Below, piece by piece: positions 21,989-29,818 of a stretch of DNA of 64,000 nucleotides (its first letter is position 1; each line of letters begins with the position of its first letter). The notes under the pieces are model-generated. The model was not told the DNA's origin. It saw only the letters and a list, made by a program, of their open reading frames with translations, and did not search any database. Source of the DNA: DATJIG01 sp050260515 (GTDB taxonomy: Bacteria; Pseudomonadota; Alphaproteobacteria; SMXQ01); assembly GCA_050260515.1 (NCBI GenBank), contig JBLNCI010000008.1, positions 62,001 through 126,000 on the forward strand. Reading direction: 5' to 3'. The position numbers and the translations under genes were made by a program.

Positions 21989-23209
21989 TCAGGCCGCGTC
22001 GAGCTGGTACGCCGAGTGCAGGGCGCGCACGGCGAGTTCGGTGTAGGCCTCCTCGATCAGGATGGAGATCTTGATCTCGGAGGTGGAAATGACCTGGATG
22101 TTGATGCCCTTGGCGGCCAGCGTCTCGAACATCGTCCGCGCGACGCCGGTGTGGCTGCGCATGCCGACGCCCACCACCGACACCTTGCAGACGTTCGCGT
22201 CGGGTTTCACCGCGAGGCAGCCGAGCGCCCGCGCCTTCGGCTCCAGGATCTGGATCGCGCGCGGCAGGTCGGCGCGACCGACCGTGAAGGTGATGTCGGT
22301 CGCCTTGCCGTCCTCGGAGACGTTCTGGACGATCATGTCGACGTTGATCGCCGCGTCCGCGAGCGCGCCGAACACGTCGGCGGCGACGCCGGGCTTGTCC
22401 GGCACGCGGATGAGCGTGACCTTCGCCTCGTCCCGCGAATAGGTGACGCCGCTGACCAGTGCCTTTTCCACGATTTCATCCTCATCAACGACGAGCGTTC
22501 CCGGAGCGTCCGTGAAGCTCGACAGCACCTGGAGCCGTACCCGCTCCTTCATGGCCAGCTCGACCGAGCGCGTGTGCAGCACCTTCGCGCCGAGCGACGC
22601 CATCTCGAGCATCTCCTCGTACGTGATTTTATCCAGCTTGCGGGCCTTCGCAACGATCCGGGGATCGGTGGTGTATACGCCGTCGACGTCGGTGTAGATG
22701 TCGCAGCGATCCGCCTTGAGCGCGGCGGCGAGCGCCACCGCCGAAATGTCGGAGCCGCCGCGGCCGAGCGTGGTCACGCGCCCGTCCGGCGCGATGCCCT
22801 GGAACCCGGCGACGACCGGAACCTCGCCGGTGGCCATGCGCGCCAGGAGAGCGGTACCGTCGATCGATTCGATGCGCGCCTTGCCGTGCACCTCGTCGGT
22901 GCGGATCGGCACCTGCCAGCCCATCCACGAGCGCGCGGGGATTCCGATCTCCTGCAACGCGAGGGCGGTGAGTCCGATCGTCACCTGCTCGCCGGTGGCG
23001 ACCACGGTGTCGTATTCGCAGGCGTCGTGCAGCGGCGATATCCCGTTCACCCACCCGACGAGCTGGTTGGTGGTGCCCGCCATCGCCGAGACCACGACGG
23101 CTACCTCGTTGCCGGCGTCGACCTCCTTCTTCACGCGCTTGGCGACGGCGCGGATGCGATCGAGGTCGGCGACCGACGTGCCGCCGAATTTCTGCACGAT
23201 TCGGGCCAT
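21989..23209 (-). CDS. lysC: Aspartate kinase
   Basis: A 406-residue aspartokinase that commits aspartate to lysine, threonine and methionine synthesis. KFGGTSV (7-13) begins the kinase domain. Two ACT domains close the protein (from about 265: VTLIRVPDKPGVAADVFGAL, and CKVSVVGVGMRSHTGVA to the end), which give feedback control by lysine and/or threonine. ATG at 23209 gives the canonical ARIVQKFGG start; an upstream extension to 23344 is unsupported. It is divergent from ubiG across 206 bp. Confidence 0.97.
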   Translation of the reverse strand: MARIVQKFGGTSVADLDRIRAVAKRVKKEVDAGNEVAVVVSAMAGTTNQLVGWVNGISPLHDACEYDTVVATGEQVTIGLTALALQEIGIPARSWMGWQVPIRTDEVHGKARIESIDGTALLARMATGEVPVVAGFQGIAPDGRVTTLGRGGSDISAVALAAALKADRCDIYTDVDGVYTTDPRIVAKARKLDKITYEEMLEMASLGAKVLHTRSVELAMKERVRLQVLSSFTDAPGTLVVDEDEIVEKALVSGVTYSRDEAKVTLIRVPDKPGVAADVFGALADAAINVDMIVQNVSEDGKATDITFTVGRADLPRAIQILEPKARALGCLAVKPDANVCKVSVVGVGMRSHTGVARTMFETLAAKGINIQVISTSEIKISILIEEAYTELAVRALHSAYQLDAA

Positions 23210-23415
23210 GATCTTCGCTCGGGCTGGGATGCGGGAATCGAGGTGATTGGAAGGGCCGTGGCGGCTGGGCGGGCCCTCCCCGCGCCGCTCGATTGCGCAA
23301 AAGGCAGGCACCCACGGCTTGCCGCCCGGACGCGGCGTATACATACTCCACCGCCGATGCGCGCCGCAAGCCGCGCACCGCCTCGCAAGCTCCGCCGCAG
23401 TCCTTCGGAACGCCG
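23210..23415. promoter_or_regulatory. Divergent lysC / ubiG intergenic region
   Basis: The 206-bp gap between the two start codons must hold promoters in both directions. The only AT-richer stretch is GTATACATACT around 23337-23347, which could act as a -10 region; no convincing -35 partner or operator is visible. Confidence 0.35.
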
Positions 23416-24174
23416 ATGATCGACCACCCAGACAGTCCCGCCGGCGCGCGCGGACCGAGCGTCGACCCGGCGGAGGTCGCGCGCTTCGAGGCCATCGCCG
23501 CCGAGTGGTGGGACGCCACCGGCAAGTTCGCTCCGCTCCACCGGTTCAATCCGGCGCGGCTGAGCTTCCTCCGCGACGCGCTCGTCCGCCACTTCGCACG
23601 CAATCCGCGCGACCCGCAGCCGCTCGCCGGACTTTCGCTCCTCGATATCGGCTGCGGCGGCGGCCTCGTCGCCGAGCCGATGGCCCGGCTCGGGGCACGC
23701 GTCACCGGAATCGACGCCGGCCGCGCCACGGTCGAGGCCGCGCGAACTCACGCCCGCTCGATGGGACTGCCGATCGACTACCGGGTGGCCACCGCCGAGG
23801 AACTCGCCGCCGAAGGCGCGCGCTTCAACGTGGTGCTGGCGCTCGAGGTCATCGAGCACGTCACCGAGCCGCGCGCGTTTCTCGCGACCGCAGCGACGCT
23901 GTTGCAACCCGGCGGCACGCTGGCGGTGGCCACCGTGAACCGCACGTTGCGGAGCTTCCTGATGGCGATCGTCGGCGCGGAGCACGTGCTCCGCTGGCTG
24001 CCCGTCGGCACCCACGACTGGAACCGGTTCCTCCGACCGAACGAACTCGACGAGATGCTGACCGCCGCCGGCGTGCGCGTCACCGCGCGTACCGGTGTCG
24101 TCTACCACCCGTTTTCCGATCGTTGGTCGCTGAGCGACGACACCGCGGTGAACTACATCGTCACCGCGGCCTGA
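23416..24174 (+). CDS. ubiG: Ubiquinone biosynthesis O-methyltransferase
   Basis: A 252-residue class I methyltransferase. The UbiG N-terminus EVARFEAIAAEWWDATGKFAPLH is recognisable through FEAIAAEWWD and PLHRFNPAR, followed by the SAM loop LLDIGCGGGLVAEPMARLGA and the second motif ALEVIEHV. It performs the O-methylations of ubiquinone synthesis at the inner membrane. The ATG at 23416 gives the expected length; an upstream ATG at 23293 would add an unconserved segment. It converges with the DUF1178 gene with only 6 bp between stops. Confidence 0.95.
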   Translation: MIDHPDSPAGARGPSVDPAEVARFEAIAAEWWDATGKFAPLHRFNPARLSFLRDALVRHFARNPRDPQPLAGLSLLDIGCGGGLVAEPMARLGARVTGIDAGRATVEAARTHARSMGLPIDYRVATAEELAAEGARFNVVLALEVIEHVTEPRAFLATAATLLQPGGTLAVATVNRTLRSFLMAIVGAEHVLRWLPVGTHDWNRFLRPNELDEMLTAAGVRVTARTGVVYHPFSDRWSLSDDTAVNYIVTAA

Positions 24175-24180
24175 AGCGGC

Positions 24181-24612
24181 TCACGCGTCGGTGTGGGGTA
24201 TCTCCGGAAGCGGGAAGCACTCGATGCCCTCCTCGTGGAGCTCGACGGCGTCCTGCACCGTCGCCTTGCCGACGATCCCCCGCTTCTCCGCCTCCCCCGA
24301 GTGGATGCGGCGGGCTTCGTCGGCGAAGCGCTCGCCCACGTCCTCGCACTTCTCGGTCACCTCTTTGTGGAGCGCCTTCACGATCTGGTAGTACGTCGCC
24401 TTCTTGGCGGCGGCGGCCTCACCCTCCTTCGCGCGCTTCAGCCCGCGCGAGGGTGCGATGTTGGGTGCCATCAGCGCCTTGCGGACCGCCGTGTCGCCGC
24501 ACGACGGGCAAGCGACATCGCGGCGCTTCGCCTGCGCGTCGTAGGTGGCGGAATCCTTGAACCACGCCTCGAAGGCATGGCCTTTGCTGCACTCGAGATC
24601 GAACAGGATCAT
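24181..24612 (-). CDS. DUF1178 family protein
   Basis: A 143-residue protein of the alpha/betaproteobacterial DUF1178 family. It begins MILFDLECSKGHAFEAWF and has a CPSCGD pair near residue 36, so two Cys-containing elements (C8 and the CxxC) may form a small zinc ribbon. The remainder is helical with KATYYQIVKALHKEV and ends in a conserved acidic region (EEGIECFPLPEIP). No function is established. The frame is open for 41 codons upstream, but the internal ATG fits the family start. It lies next to ubiG and near the Nit1-like and grxC genes. Confidence 0.85.
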   Translation of the reverse strand: MILFDLECSKGHAFEAWFKDSATYDAQAKRRDVACPSCGDTAVRKALMAPNIAPSRGLKRAKEGEAAAAKKATYYQIVKALHKEVTEKCEDVGERFADEARRIHSGEAEKRGIVGKATVQDAVELHEEGIECFPLPEIPHTDA

Positions 24613-24815
24613 CGCGGTTACGAACCTGACTGGAACTGCCCCACTATCTACGTGCCTTGGCCGTAATTTCAAGGCCGCTCGCCGCGCCCGCCGCAGCCCT
24701 AACCGGCTCAATTGACATGCCTGCCGGTGTTGCACGGGTGCCGGCCCCGGCCTAGGTTGGGCCTCTTCCCCAGTCCTCGCTGTCGGACGGCAACTCGCAT
24801 CCGGGAGAATTCGCC

Positions 24816-25454
24816 ATGACGCTGCGTTTAGGTGACACCGCCCCCGACTTCTCCGCCGAGACCAGTCAGGGTCACATCGACTCGTTCCACCAGTGGGCCG
24901 GCGATTCGTGGGTGATCCTGTTCTCGCACCCGAAGGACTTCACGCCCGTGTGCACGACCGAGCTCGGTTACACCGCCAAGCTCGTGCCAGAATTCAAGAA
25001 GCGCAACGTGAAAGTGCTCGCGCTCTCCGTCGACCCGGTCGACTCCCACAAGGGGTGGATCAAGGACATCGAGGAGACGCAGGGCTGCAAGGTGGACTAT
25101 CCGATCATCGCCGACCCCGACAAGAAGGTCGCGAACCTCTATGGGATGATCCATCCGTCGCACGACCAGGTCTACACCGTGCGCACCGTGTTCGTGATCG
25201 ATCCGCAGAAGAAGGTGCGGCTCATGATCATGTACCCGCAGACGACCGGCCGTAACTTCGACGAGATCCTGCGGGTCATCGACTCCATGCAGCTCACCGA
25301 CAAGTTCACCGTCGCGACGCCGGTGAACTGGAAGTCGGGCGAGGACGTGATCATCGTTCCGTCGGTGAGCGACGACGATGCCAACAAGAAGTTCCCGAAG
25401 GGCTTCAAGAAGGTGAAGCCCTACCTCCGGCTCACGCCGCAGCCGAACAAATAA
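24816..25454 (+). CDS. 1-Cys peroxiredoxin (Prx6 type)
   Basis: A 212-residue thiol peroxidase. The peroxidatic cysteine is C46 in DFTPVCTTE, the signature of the Prx6 group, and the long C-terminal dimerisation extension (TDKFTVATPVNWKSGEDV) is present. A second Cys (C91) is not at a resolving position, so it is probably 1-Cys and needs an external thiol. It reduces H2O2 and alkyl hydroperoxides in the cytoplasm. GGGAG stands before the ATG. A strong bidirectional terminator follows 22 bp after the stop. The 203 bp upstream hold a TTGACA at 24712 but no good -10. Confidence 0.95.
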   Translation: MTLRLGDTAPDFSAETSQGHIDSFHQWAGDSWVILFSHPKDFTPVCTTELGYTAKLVPEFKKRNVKVLALSVDPVDSHKGWIKDIEETQGCKVDYPIIADPDKKVANLYGMIHPSHDQVYTVRTVFVIDPQKKVRLMIMYPQTTGRNFDEILRVIDSMQLTDKFTVATPVNWKSGEDVIIVPSVSDDDANKKFPKGFKKVKPYLRLTPQPNK

Positions 25455-25476
25455 CCCGCGCCGTAGCCGAAACGGA

Positions 25477-25500
25477 AACGCCCGCCGACCGGCGGGCGTT
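25477..25500. terminator. Bidirectional rho-independent terminator
   Basis: AACGCCCGCC (25477-25486) pairs exactly with GGCGGGCGTT (25491-25500) around a GACC loop, followed by CTTCT. It separates the peroxiredoxin gene from the converging Nit1-like gene and ends both. Confidence 0.88.
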
Positions 25501-25503
25501 CTT

Positions 25504-26340
25504 CTATGCGGAGGGTGGCGCGAACGCCGGTTGGTGCCTGACCGCCGGCACCTGGCCGCGGGCCTTGGCGACGAGCGCGGGATCGATTGTCGCCGTCACC
25601 ACCCCGGGGCTGTCGCCGCCATCGGCGAGCACGTTGCCCCACGGATCCACCACGAGCGAATGACCGAAGGTGCGGCGGCCTTCCGGGTGCGTGCCGGTCT
25701 GCGCGGCGGCGAACACGAAAGCGCCGGCCTCGATCGCCCGCGCCCGCAGTAGCACGTGCCAGTGCGCCTCGCCCGTCACCTTGGTGAAGGCCGAGGGCAC
25801 GACGAGGTAGTCGGCGCCGGCCTGGGCGAGCTGGCGATAGAGATGCGGGAAACGCACGTCGTAGCACACCGACATGCCGAGCTTGCCCCAGGGCGTCTCC
25901 GCCAGCACGGCTCGGCTGCCCGCCTCGAACGTCGCCGACTCGCGGTAGCGTTCCCCGGACGGAAGGTCGACGTCGAAGAGATGGATCTTGTCGTAGAACG
26001 CGGCCACGGCGCCACGGTCGTCGAACAACACCGAGCGGTTAAACACCTTGCCCGTCGGTGCGCGCACCGGCAGCGAGCCGGCCAGCAGCCACGCCCCGGA
26101 GTCGCGCGCAAGCGCCGCGAACGCAGCGACCAGGCTGTTGCCGTCCCACGGCTCGGCCTGGGCCCGCAAAGCTTCGCCTTTCGGCTCGAACACCGCGACG
26201 TTCTCCGGCGTGAGGATCAGATCGGCGCCGCGGTCGCGCGCCTCGCGCACGAAGCCTGCGACGGCTGCGAGATTGTCGGCGGAGGTGCGTCCCGAGTTGG
26301 TCTGGACGCAGGCGACGGTGAAGGTGGTGGTGAAGGTCAT
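25504..26340 (-). CDS. Carbon-nitrogen hydrolase, Nit1-like (probable deaminated glutathione amidase)
   Basis: A 278-residue nitrilase-superfamily enzyme with the triad E46 (TPENVAV), K118 (YDKIHLFDVDLP) and C159 (SVCYDVRFPHLYR). The spellings YDKIHLFDVDLP and CYDVRFPHLYR are those of the Nit1 branch, whose mammalian, yeast and bacterial members hydrolyse deaminated glutathione. An omega-amidase or other amidase role cannot be excluded. Its ATG overlaps the grxC stop by 4 bp, so it is translated together with a glutaredoxin, which fits glutathione housekeeping. The longer open frame upstream is a shadow over grxC. Confidence 0.9.
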   Translation of the reverse strand: MTFTTTFTVACVQTNSGRTSADNLAAVAGFVREARDRGADLILTPENVAVFEPKGEALRAQAEPWDGNSLVAAFAALARDSGAWLLAGSLPVRAPTGKVFNRSVLFDDRGAVAAFYDKIHLFDVDLPSGERYRESATFEAGSRAVLAETPWGKLGMSVCYDVRFPHLYRQLAQAGADYLVVPSAFTKVTGEAHWHVLLRARAIEAGAFVFAAAQTGTHPEGRRTFGHSLVVDPWGNVLADGGDSPGVVTATIDPALVAKARGQVPAVRHQPAFAPPSA

Positions 26341-26594
26341 GCGCCCAGCAGCCGGTCGAGCTCGCCCTGAGACTCGAGCGCGTACAGCTCGTCGCTGCCG
26401 CCGATCCCGTTTCCGTCGATGAAGATCTGCGGCACCGTGCGGCGGCCGCCCGAACGGCGAAGCATCTCCTCGCGCGCGCCCGGCACCATCGTGACGTCGA
26501 TCTCGTCGAAGCCAGCTCCCTTGCGCTTCAGCAACGCCTTCGCGCGGGTGCAGAAGGGACAGAACGGGGTGGTGTACATCTCGATCTTCGGCAT
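26337..26594 (-). CDS. grxC: Glutaredoxin 3
   Basis: An 85-residue dithiol glutaredoxin with the CPFC active site (C12, C15) in TTPFCPFCTRAKALL. TVPQIFIDG holds the cis-proline that binds glutathione, and GIGGSDELYALE is the usual C-terminal glutathione site. It reduces disulfides in the cytoplasm using glutathione. It overlaps the Nit1-like gene downstream and follows comF by 63 bp. Confidence 0.96.
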   Translation of the reverse strand: MPKIEMYTTPFCPFCTRAKALLKRKGAGFDEIDVTMVPGAREEMLRRSGGRRTVPQIFIDGNGIGGSDELYALESQGELDRLLGA

Positions 26595-26657
26595 TACGAA
26601 CCTTGCTGGTGGACCAGCTTTCTATATGGGACGGCCAGGGCGCGAAACACAGGGCAA

Positions 26658-27428
26658 TCACTGCTCCCGGGTCACCCGCGCGAGCGTGAGTATATCAACG
26701 GAAACCGCGCCGCCACGCAGCAGTGCCCGCGCGCACACCGCCACCGTCGCGCCGGTCGTCAGCACGTCGTCGATCAGCAGCACCCGCCGGCCCTTCAGAG
26801 CCGCGCGCCGAGCGGGCGCAACCGCCCCGCGGAGGTTCGCAGCCCGGCCGCGGCGATCGAGACCGCCCTGGCTGGGCGTCGGCCGCGTGCGCACCAGCGC
26901 GTCGACCGCGACGTCTTTGCCGCACAACCGGCCGAGAGCCACCGCGAGCACCGCGGACTGATTGTAGCGGCGCGCGAACAGACGCCGGCGGTGGAGCGGC
27001 ACAGGAACGATGAGGTCGATGTCGGCCAGCAGTTCGCTGCCTGCACGGGAGAGCCAGCGCGCCAGCGTCGGCGCGGCGTCGAGGCGATCGCCGTGCTTGA
27101 ACGCAATCACCAGATCGCGGCCCACGTCCTTGTAGCGAAAGATCGCGCGTGCCCGCCGCCAAGGTGGCCGCGAGGCGATGCAGGCGCCGCACAGAAGGTG
27201 GCGGTCGCCCGCGGCCGCCGAAAGGGGTGTGCCGCAGGATGCGCACATCGGCGCCGCGATGAAGTCGACCCCGGGCCAGCAGGCGGAACACAGGGTCCCC
27301 GCGTCGGCGACGATGGCGCCGCACGCGAGGCAGCGCGGCGGCAACGCGACGTCAAGCAACCGCCCGCCGATCGCGCGCAGCCAGCGCGTCGCGGCGCGAC
27401 CGCGCTCCGCTATTGCCTGCTCGGCCAT
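26658..27428 (-). CDS. ComF family phosphoribosyltransferase-like protein
   Basis: A 256-residue protein. The N-terminal zinc-finger region has paired cysteines (CLAC, CSAC, CASC, CGAC, about residues 33-85), and the C-terminal phosphoribosyltransferase-type domain ends in VLLIDDVLTTGAT, the PRPP-binding loop. ComF proteins take part in DNA uptake in competent Gram-positives and in DNA metabolism elsewhere; the exact reaction is unknown. Two further in-frame starts exist upstream (for example MAKLHF near 27473). It is divergent from the methyltransferase gene. Confidence 0.9.
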   Translation of the reverse strand: MAEQAIAERGRAATRWLRAIGGRLLDVALPPRCLACGAIVADAGTLCSACWPGVDFIAAPMCASCGTPLSAAAGDRHLLCGACIASRPPWRRARAIFRYKDVGRDLVIAFKHGDRLDAAPTLARWLSRAGSELLADIDLIVPVPLHRRRLFARRYNQSAVLAVALGRLCGKDVAVDALVRTRPTPSQGGLDRRGRAANLRGAVAPARRAALKGRRVLLIDDVLTTGATVAVCARALLRGGAVSVDILTLARVTREQ

Positions 27429-27526
27429 ATCCCGACCCCTGAGGCCCGTCTTGATGAAGTGTAGCTTGGCCATGCCCGTCGCGCGCGGGCGTTTCGCACC
27501 CGCCATCACCGTGCCATAACGGCCCC

Positions 27527-28462
27527 ATGAGCACGTCCGACCCCGCGAGGCCCTTCGACCGCCACGCCGTCCGTCGCCATCGCGACCGGGCGGCGGCTGG
27601 TTTCGACGCCCACGCCTTCCTGTTCGACGAGGTCGGCGACCGGCTGCTGGATCGGCTCGCGGATATCCGGCGGCCGTTTCCCCGCGTGCTCGAACTCGGC
27701 TGCCGGGACGGGCGCCTGCGCGACCGGCTCTCGGTCGGGGGCGAGTTCCTGGTGCGCACCGACGTCTCCGAGCGGATGGCGCGCGCCGCCCACCGGCGGC
27801 ACCCCGGCGCGCTGACGGCGGTCGCCGACGAGGAATTGCTGCCGTTCGCGGACGCCACATTCGATCTCGTGGTGAGCAATCTCTCGCTCCACTGGGTCAA
27901 CGACCTGCCCGGGGCCCTCGCCCAGATCCGCCGCACGTTGCGCCCCGACGGGCTCCTGCTCGCGAGCCTGTTCGGCGGCGAGACGCTCACGGAACTGCGT
28001 CAGTCGCTTTTGAGCTCGGACATCGCGGTGTCGGATGGCGCGGGACCGCGGGTTTCGCCGTTCTGCGACGTGCGCGATGCAGCGCACCTCCTGTCGCGTG
28101 CGGGCTTCGCGCTTCCGGTCGCCGACGTCGACCGCATCTCCGTCACGTACGTGGATGCGCTCGCCCTCATGCGGGACCTGCGCGGTATGGGCGAGGCGAA
28201 CGCACTCGACCTGCGGCGCCGAGCGTTTACGCCGCGCGCGACGTTCGCCGCCACCGCGGAGCACTACGGCCACGCCTATCCCGCGGACGATCCGACCCGC
28301 ATCCGCGCCACATTCGAGATCATCTATCTCGCGGCCTGGCAGCCGCACGAAAGCCAGCAGACACCGCTCCGCCCGGGGACGGCCACGACCCCTCTCGCGG
28401 ACGCTCTGGGCACCCGGGAGCAGCCCGCGGGCGACTCCACCGGCGCGACGCCGCGCCGTTGA
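27527..28462 (+). CDS. NDUFAF5/BioC-like SAM-dependent protein
   Basis: A 311-residue class I methyltransferase-fold protein. It has the SAM loop VLELGCRDGRLRDRL (shorter than the usual G-x-G-x-G), TDVSERM, and VVSNLSLHWVNDLP, and a C-terminus with IYLAAWQPHESQQ. This set is found in homologues of human NDUFAF5, a complex I assembly factor that hydroxylates an arginine of the quinone-site subunit, and is distinct from BioC. Alphaproteobacteria commonly keep this gene beside comF and grxC. The final 25 residues are low complexity. Complex I maturation is an inference from homology. An FNR-type operator overlaps its stop codon. Confidence 0.8.
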   Translation: MSTSDPARPFDRHAVRRHRDRAAAGFDAHAFLFDEVGDRLLDRLADIRRPFPRVLELGCRDGRLRDRLSVGGEFLVRTDVSERMARAAHRRHPGALTAVADEELLPFADATFDLVVSNLSLHWVNDLPGALAQIRRTLRPDGLLLASLFGGETLTELRQSLLSSDIAVSDGAGPRVSPFCDVRDAAHLLSRAGFALPVADVDRISVTYVDALALMRDLRGMGEANALDLRRRAFTPRATFAATAEHYGHAYPADDPTRIRATFEIIYLAAWQPHESQQTPLRPGTATTPLADALGTREQPAGDSTGATPRR

Positions 28463-28472
28463 CGCAGGTCAA
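28459..28472. promoter_or_regulatory. FNR/FixK-type operator upstream of the cytochrome c gene
   Basis: TTGAC-GCAG-GTCAA is a perfect palindrome with the spacing and half-sites of CRP/FNR-family boxes (TTGAY-N4-RTCAA). A weak -10 (TAGGGT, 28494-28499) lies downstream so that transcription would start near 28507, putting the box centre at about -41.5, the class II activator position. The gene's ribosome-binding site begins at 28512. Confidence 0.65.
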
Positions 28473-28524
28473 TGCCGCGCCATCGTGCTCTCCTAGGGTG
28501 GAACGAACCTTGAGAGGAGACGCC

Positions 28525-28854
28525 ATGCTTGCCCGTTCGCTCCGGCTTGCGCCACTCGCCCTGCTGCTGTTCTCGACCGCGGCATACCCGCAGGCGCAGA
28601 CCCGCGGCAACGCCGACCAGGGTCTGCGGCTCGCCAGGCAGTGGTGCACGACGTGCCACGTCGTCGAACCGGCGGGACGCGGAGGCGATGTCGGCCCGCC
28701 GTTCGCCGAGATCGCGAACCGTCCCGACCGCACCCCGCAGACGCTGCGTGCGTGGCTGAACGATCCGCACCCGCCGATGCCGAACCTCGGCCTGACGCGG
28801 ACCGAAATCGACGACATCATCGTCTACATGGAAAGCCTGCAGGGCCGGATGTAG
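28525..28854 (+). CDS. Small periplasmic c-type cytochrome
   Basis: A 109-residue secreted monohaem cytochrome c. Residues 1-25 are a signal peptide, CTTCH (41-45) binds haem, and the methionine in PPMPNLGLT (M85) is the probable sixth ligand. The mature protein is only about 85 residues. The ATG at 28525 has GAGAGGAGA just upstream. It probably carries electrons to a terminal oxidase or reductase. The FNR-type box at 28459-28472 suggests induction at low oxygen or by nitric oxide. It converges with mutT, 12 bp between stops. Confidence 0.92.
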   Translation: MLARSLRLAPLALLLFSTAAYPQAQTRGNADQGLRLARQWCTTCHVVEPAGRGGDVGPPFAEIANRPDRTPQTLRAWLNDPHPPMPNLGLTRTEIDDIIVYMESLQGRM

Positions 28855-28866
28855 CGCGGCGCTCGG

Positions 28867-29271
28867 CTACAGGAAATCCCGCAGCATTGGGATCAGCGGC
28901 TCGTCGGCGGGCGGCATCGCATAGTCGCGCAGCTTCTGCGGGTAAACCCATTTCAGGGTCTGGCCCTCGCGCGGGGTCGGGATGCCGTTCCACTTGCGGC
29001 AGAGATAGAGCGGCATCAAGAGGTGGAAATCGGGATAGCCGTGCGACGCGAACACGAACGGCCCGAGGCAGCTCTCCGAGACGTCGATGTCGAGCTCCTC
29101 CTTGAGCTCACGCACCAGCGCGGCCTCCGGCGTCTCGCCCTCGTGAATCTTCCCGCCGGGGAACTCCCACAGTCCGGCCATCGGCTTGCCCTCCGGGCGC
29201 TGAGCGATCAGCACGCGGCCATCGCTGTCCACCAGAGCCACGGCGGCAACCAGCACGATCCGCTTCGTCAT
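28867..29271 (-). CDS. mutT: NUDIX hydrolase MutT (8-oxo-dGTP diphosphatase type)
   Basis: A 134-residue NUDIX protein with the complete Nudix box GGKIHEGETPEAALVRELKEEL (Gly 39-40 to the metal-binding REL-EE). The N-terminus VLVAAVALVDSDGRVLIAQRPEGKPMAGLWEFPGGK is of MutT type through QRPEGKPMAGLWEFPGG. It removes oxidised dGTP. Its ATG overlaps the stop of the acetyltransferase gene by 4 bp, so it belongs to the argJ / acetyltransferase / mutT operon; the longer open frame is a shadow. Confidence 0.92.
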   Translation of the reverse strand: MTKRIVLVAAVALVDSDGRVLIAQRPEGKPMAGLWEFPGGKIHEGETPEAALVRELKEELDIDVSESCLGPFVFASHGYPDFHLLMPLYLCRKWNGIPTPREGQTLKWVYPQKLRDYAMPPADEPLIPMLRDFL

Positions 29272-29816
29272 TCGCGGCCGACCGCCTGACTGAGAGCAGC
29301 GCGCGCGAAGCTCGCCCGCGTCGCCTTGAACACGAGCACCTCGCGGTCGCCGCCCCGCGCCGGCGCGGGGCGCGTCGCCCGTCCCTCGACCTCGAAGCCC
29401 GCCTTCACCAGGACGCCGACGGAGCGCGCGTTGTCGACGAACACCTCCGCCCGGAGCTCGGGGAGTTTCAGATCGCCGACGGCGAAGCGCACCACGCGCC
29501 GCACCGCCTCGCTCATGTAGCCCTGACCCCAGTGGTCGACGCCGAGCCAGTATCCGATCTCGCCCGACCGCTCGGTGACTTTGATGGAAACGACGCCGAT
29601 CAGGTCGGTCTCGCCCTTGCGCACCACCGCAAAGGCGCGCTCGCCGCGCCGGGCCAGAGTGTCGAACCAGTCCGACACCTGGGCCTCGCTCAGCGGATGC
29701 GGCACGAAGCACGTCATCTCGGCGACGCGGGCGTCGCCGGCGAGCACGGCGATGCGGGGAATGTCCTGGCGGGCGACCGGACGCAGCACGAGACGTGGCG
29801 TCGCGAGCTCCGTCAC
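29268..29816 (-). CDS. RimJ/RimL-type GNAT acetyltransferase
   Basis: A 182-residue GNAT protein. It begins with LATPRLVLRPVARQDI, typical of RimJ/RimL/YdaF proteins, and contains IGYWLGVDHWGQGYMSEAV, with the Q/R-x-x-G-x-G/A type acetyl-CoA loop reduced to WGQGYMSEA, then VFVDNARSVGVLVKAGFEVEG. The target (ribosomal protein N-terminus or a small molecule) is not known. It is 2 bp after argJ and overlaps mutT. Confidence 0.88.
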   Translation of the reverse strand: MTELATPRLVLRPVARQDIPRIAVLAGDARVAEMTCFVPHPLSEAQVSDWFDTLARRGERAFAVVRKGETDLIGVVSIKVTERSGEIGYWLGVDHWGQGYMSEAVRRVVRFAVGDLKLPELRAEVFVDNARSVGVLVKAGFEVEGRATRPAPARGGDREVLVFKATRASFARAALSQAVGRE

Positions 29817-29818
29817 GG

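Noticed and set aside
24712..24740. TTGACA before the peroxiredoxin gene as a promoter
   Set aside because: A perfect -35 hexamer but no acceptable -10 at 15-19 bp.
26595..27860. Extra reading frames around comF and the grxC gap
   Set aside because: All are overlaps of comF, grxC or the methyltransferase gene in other frames without family resemblance.
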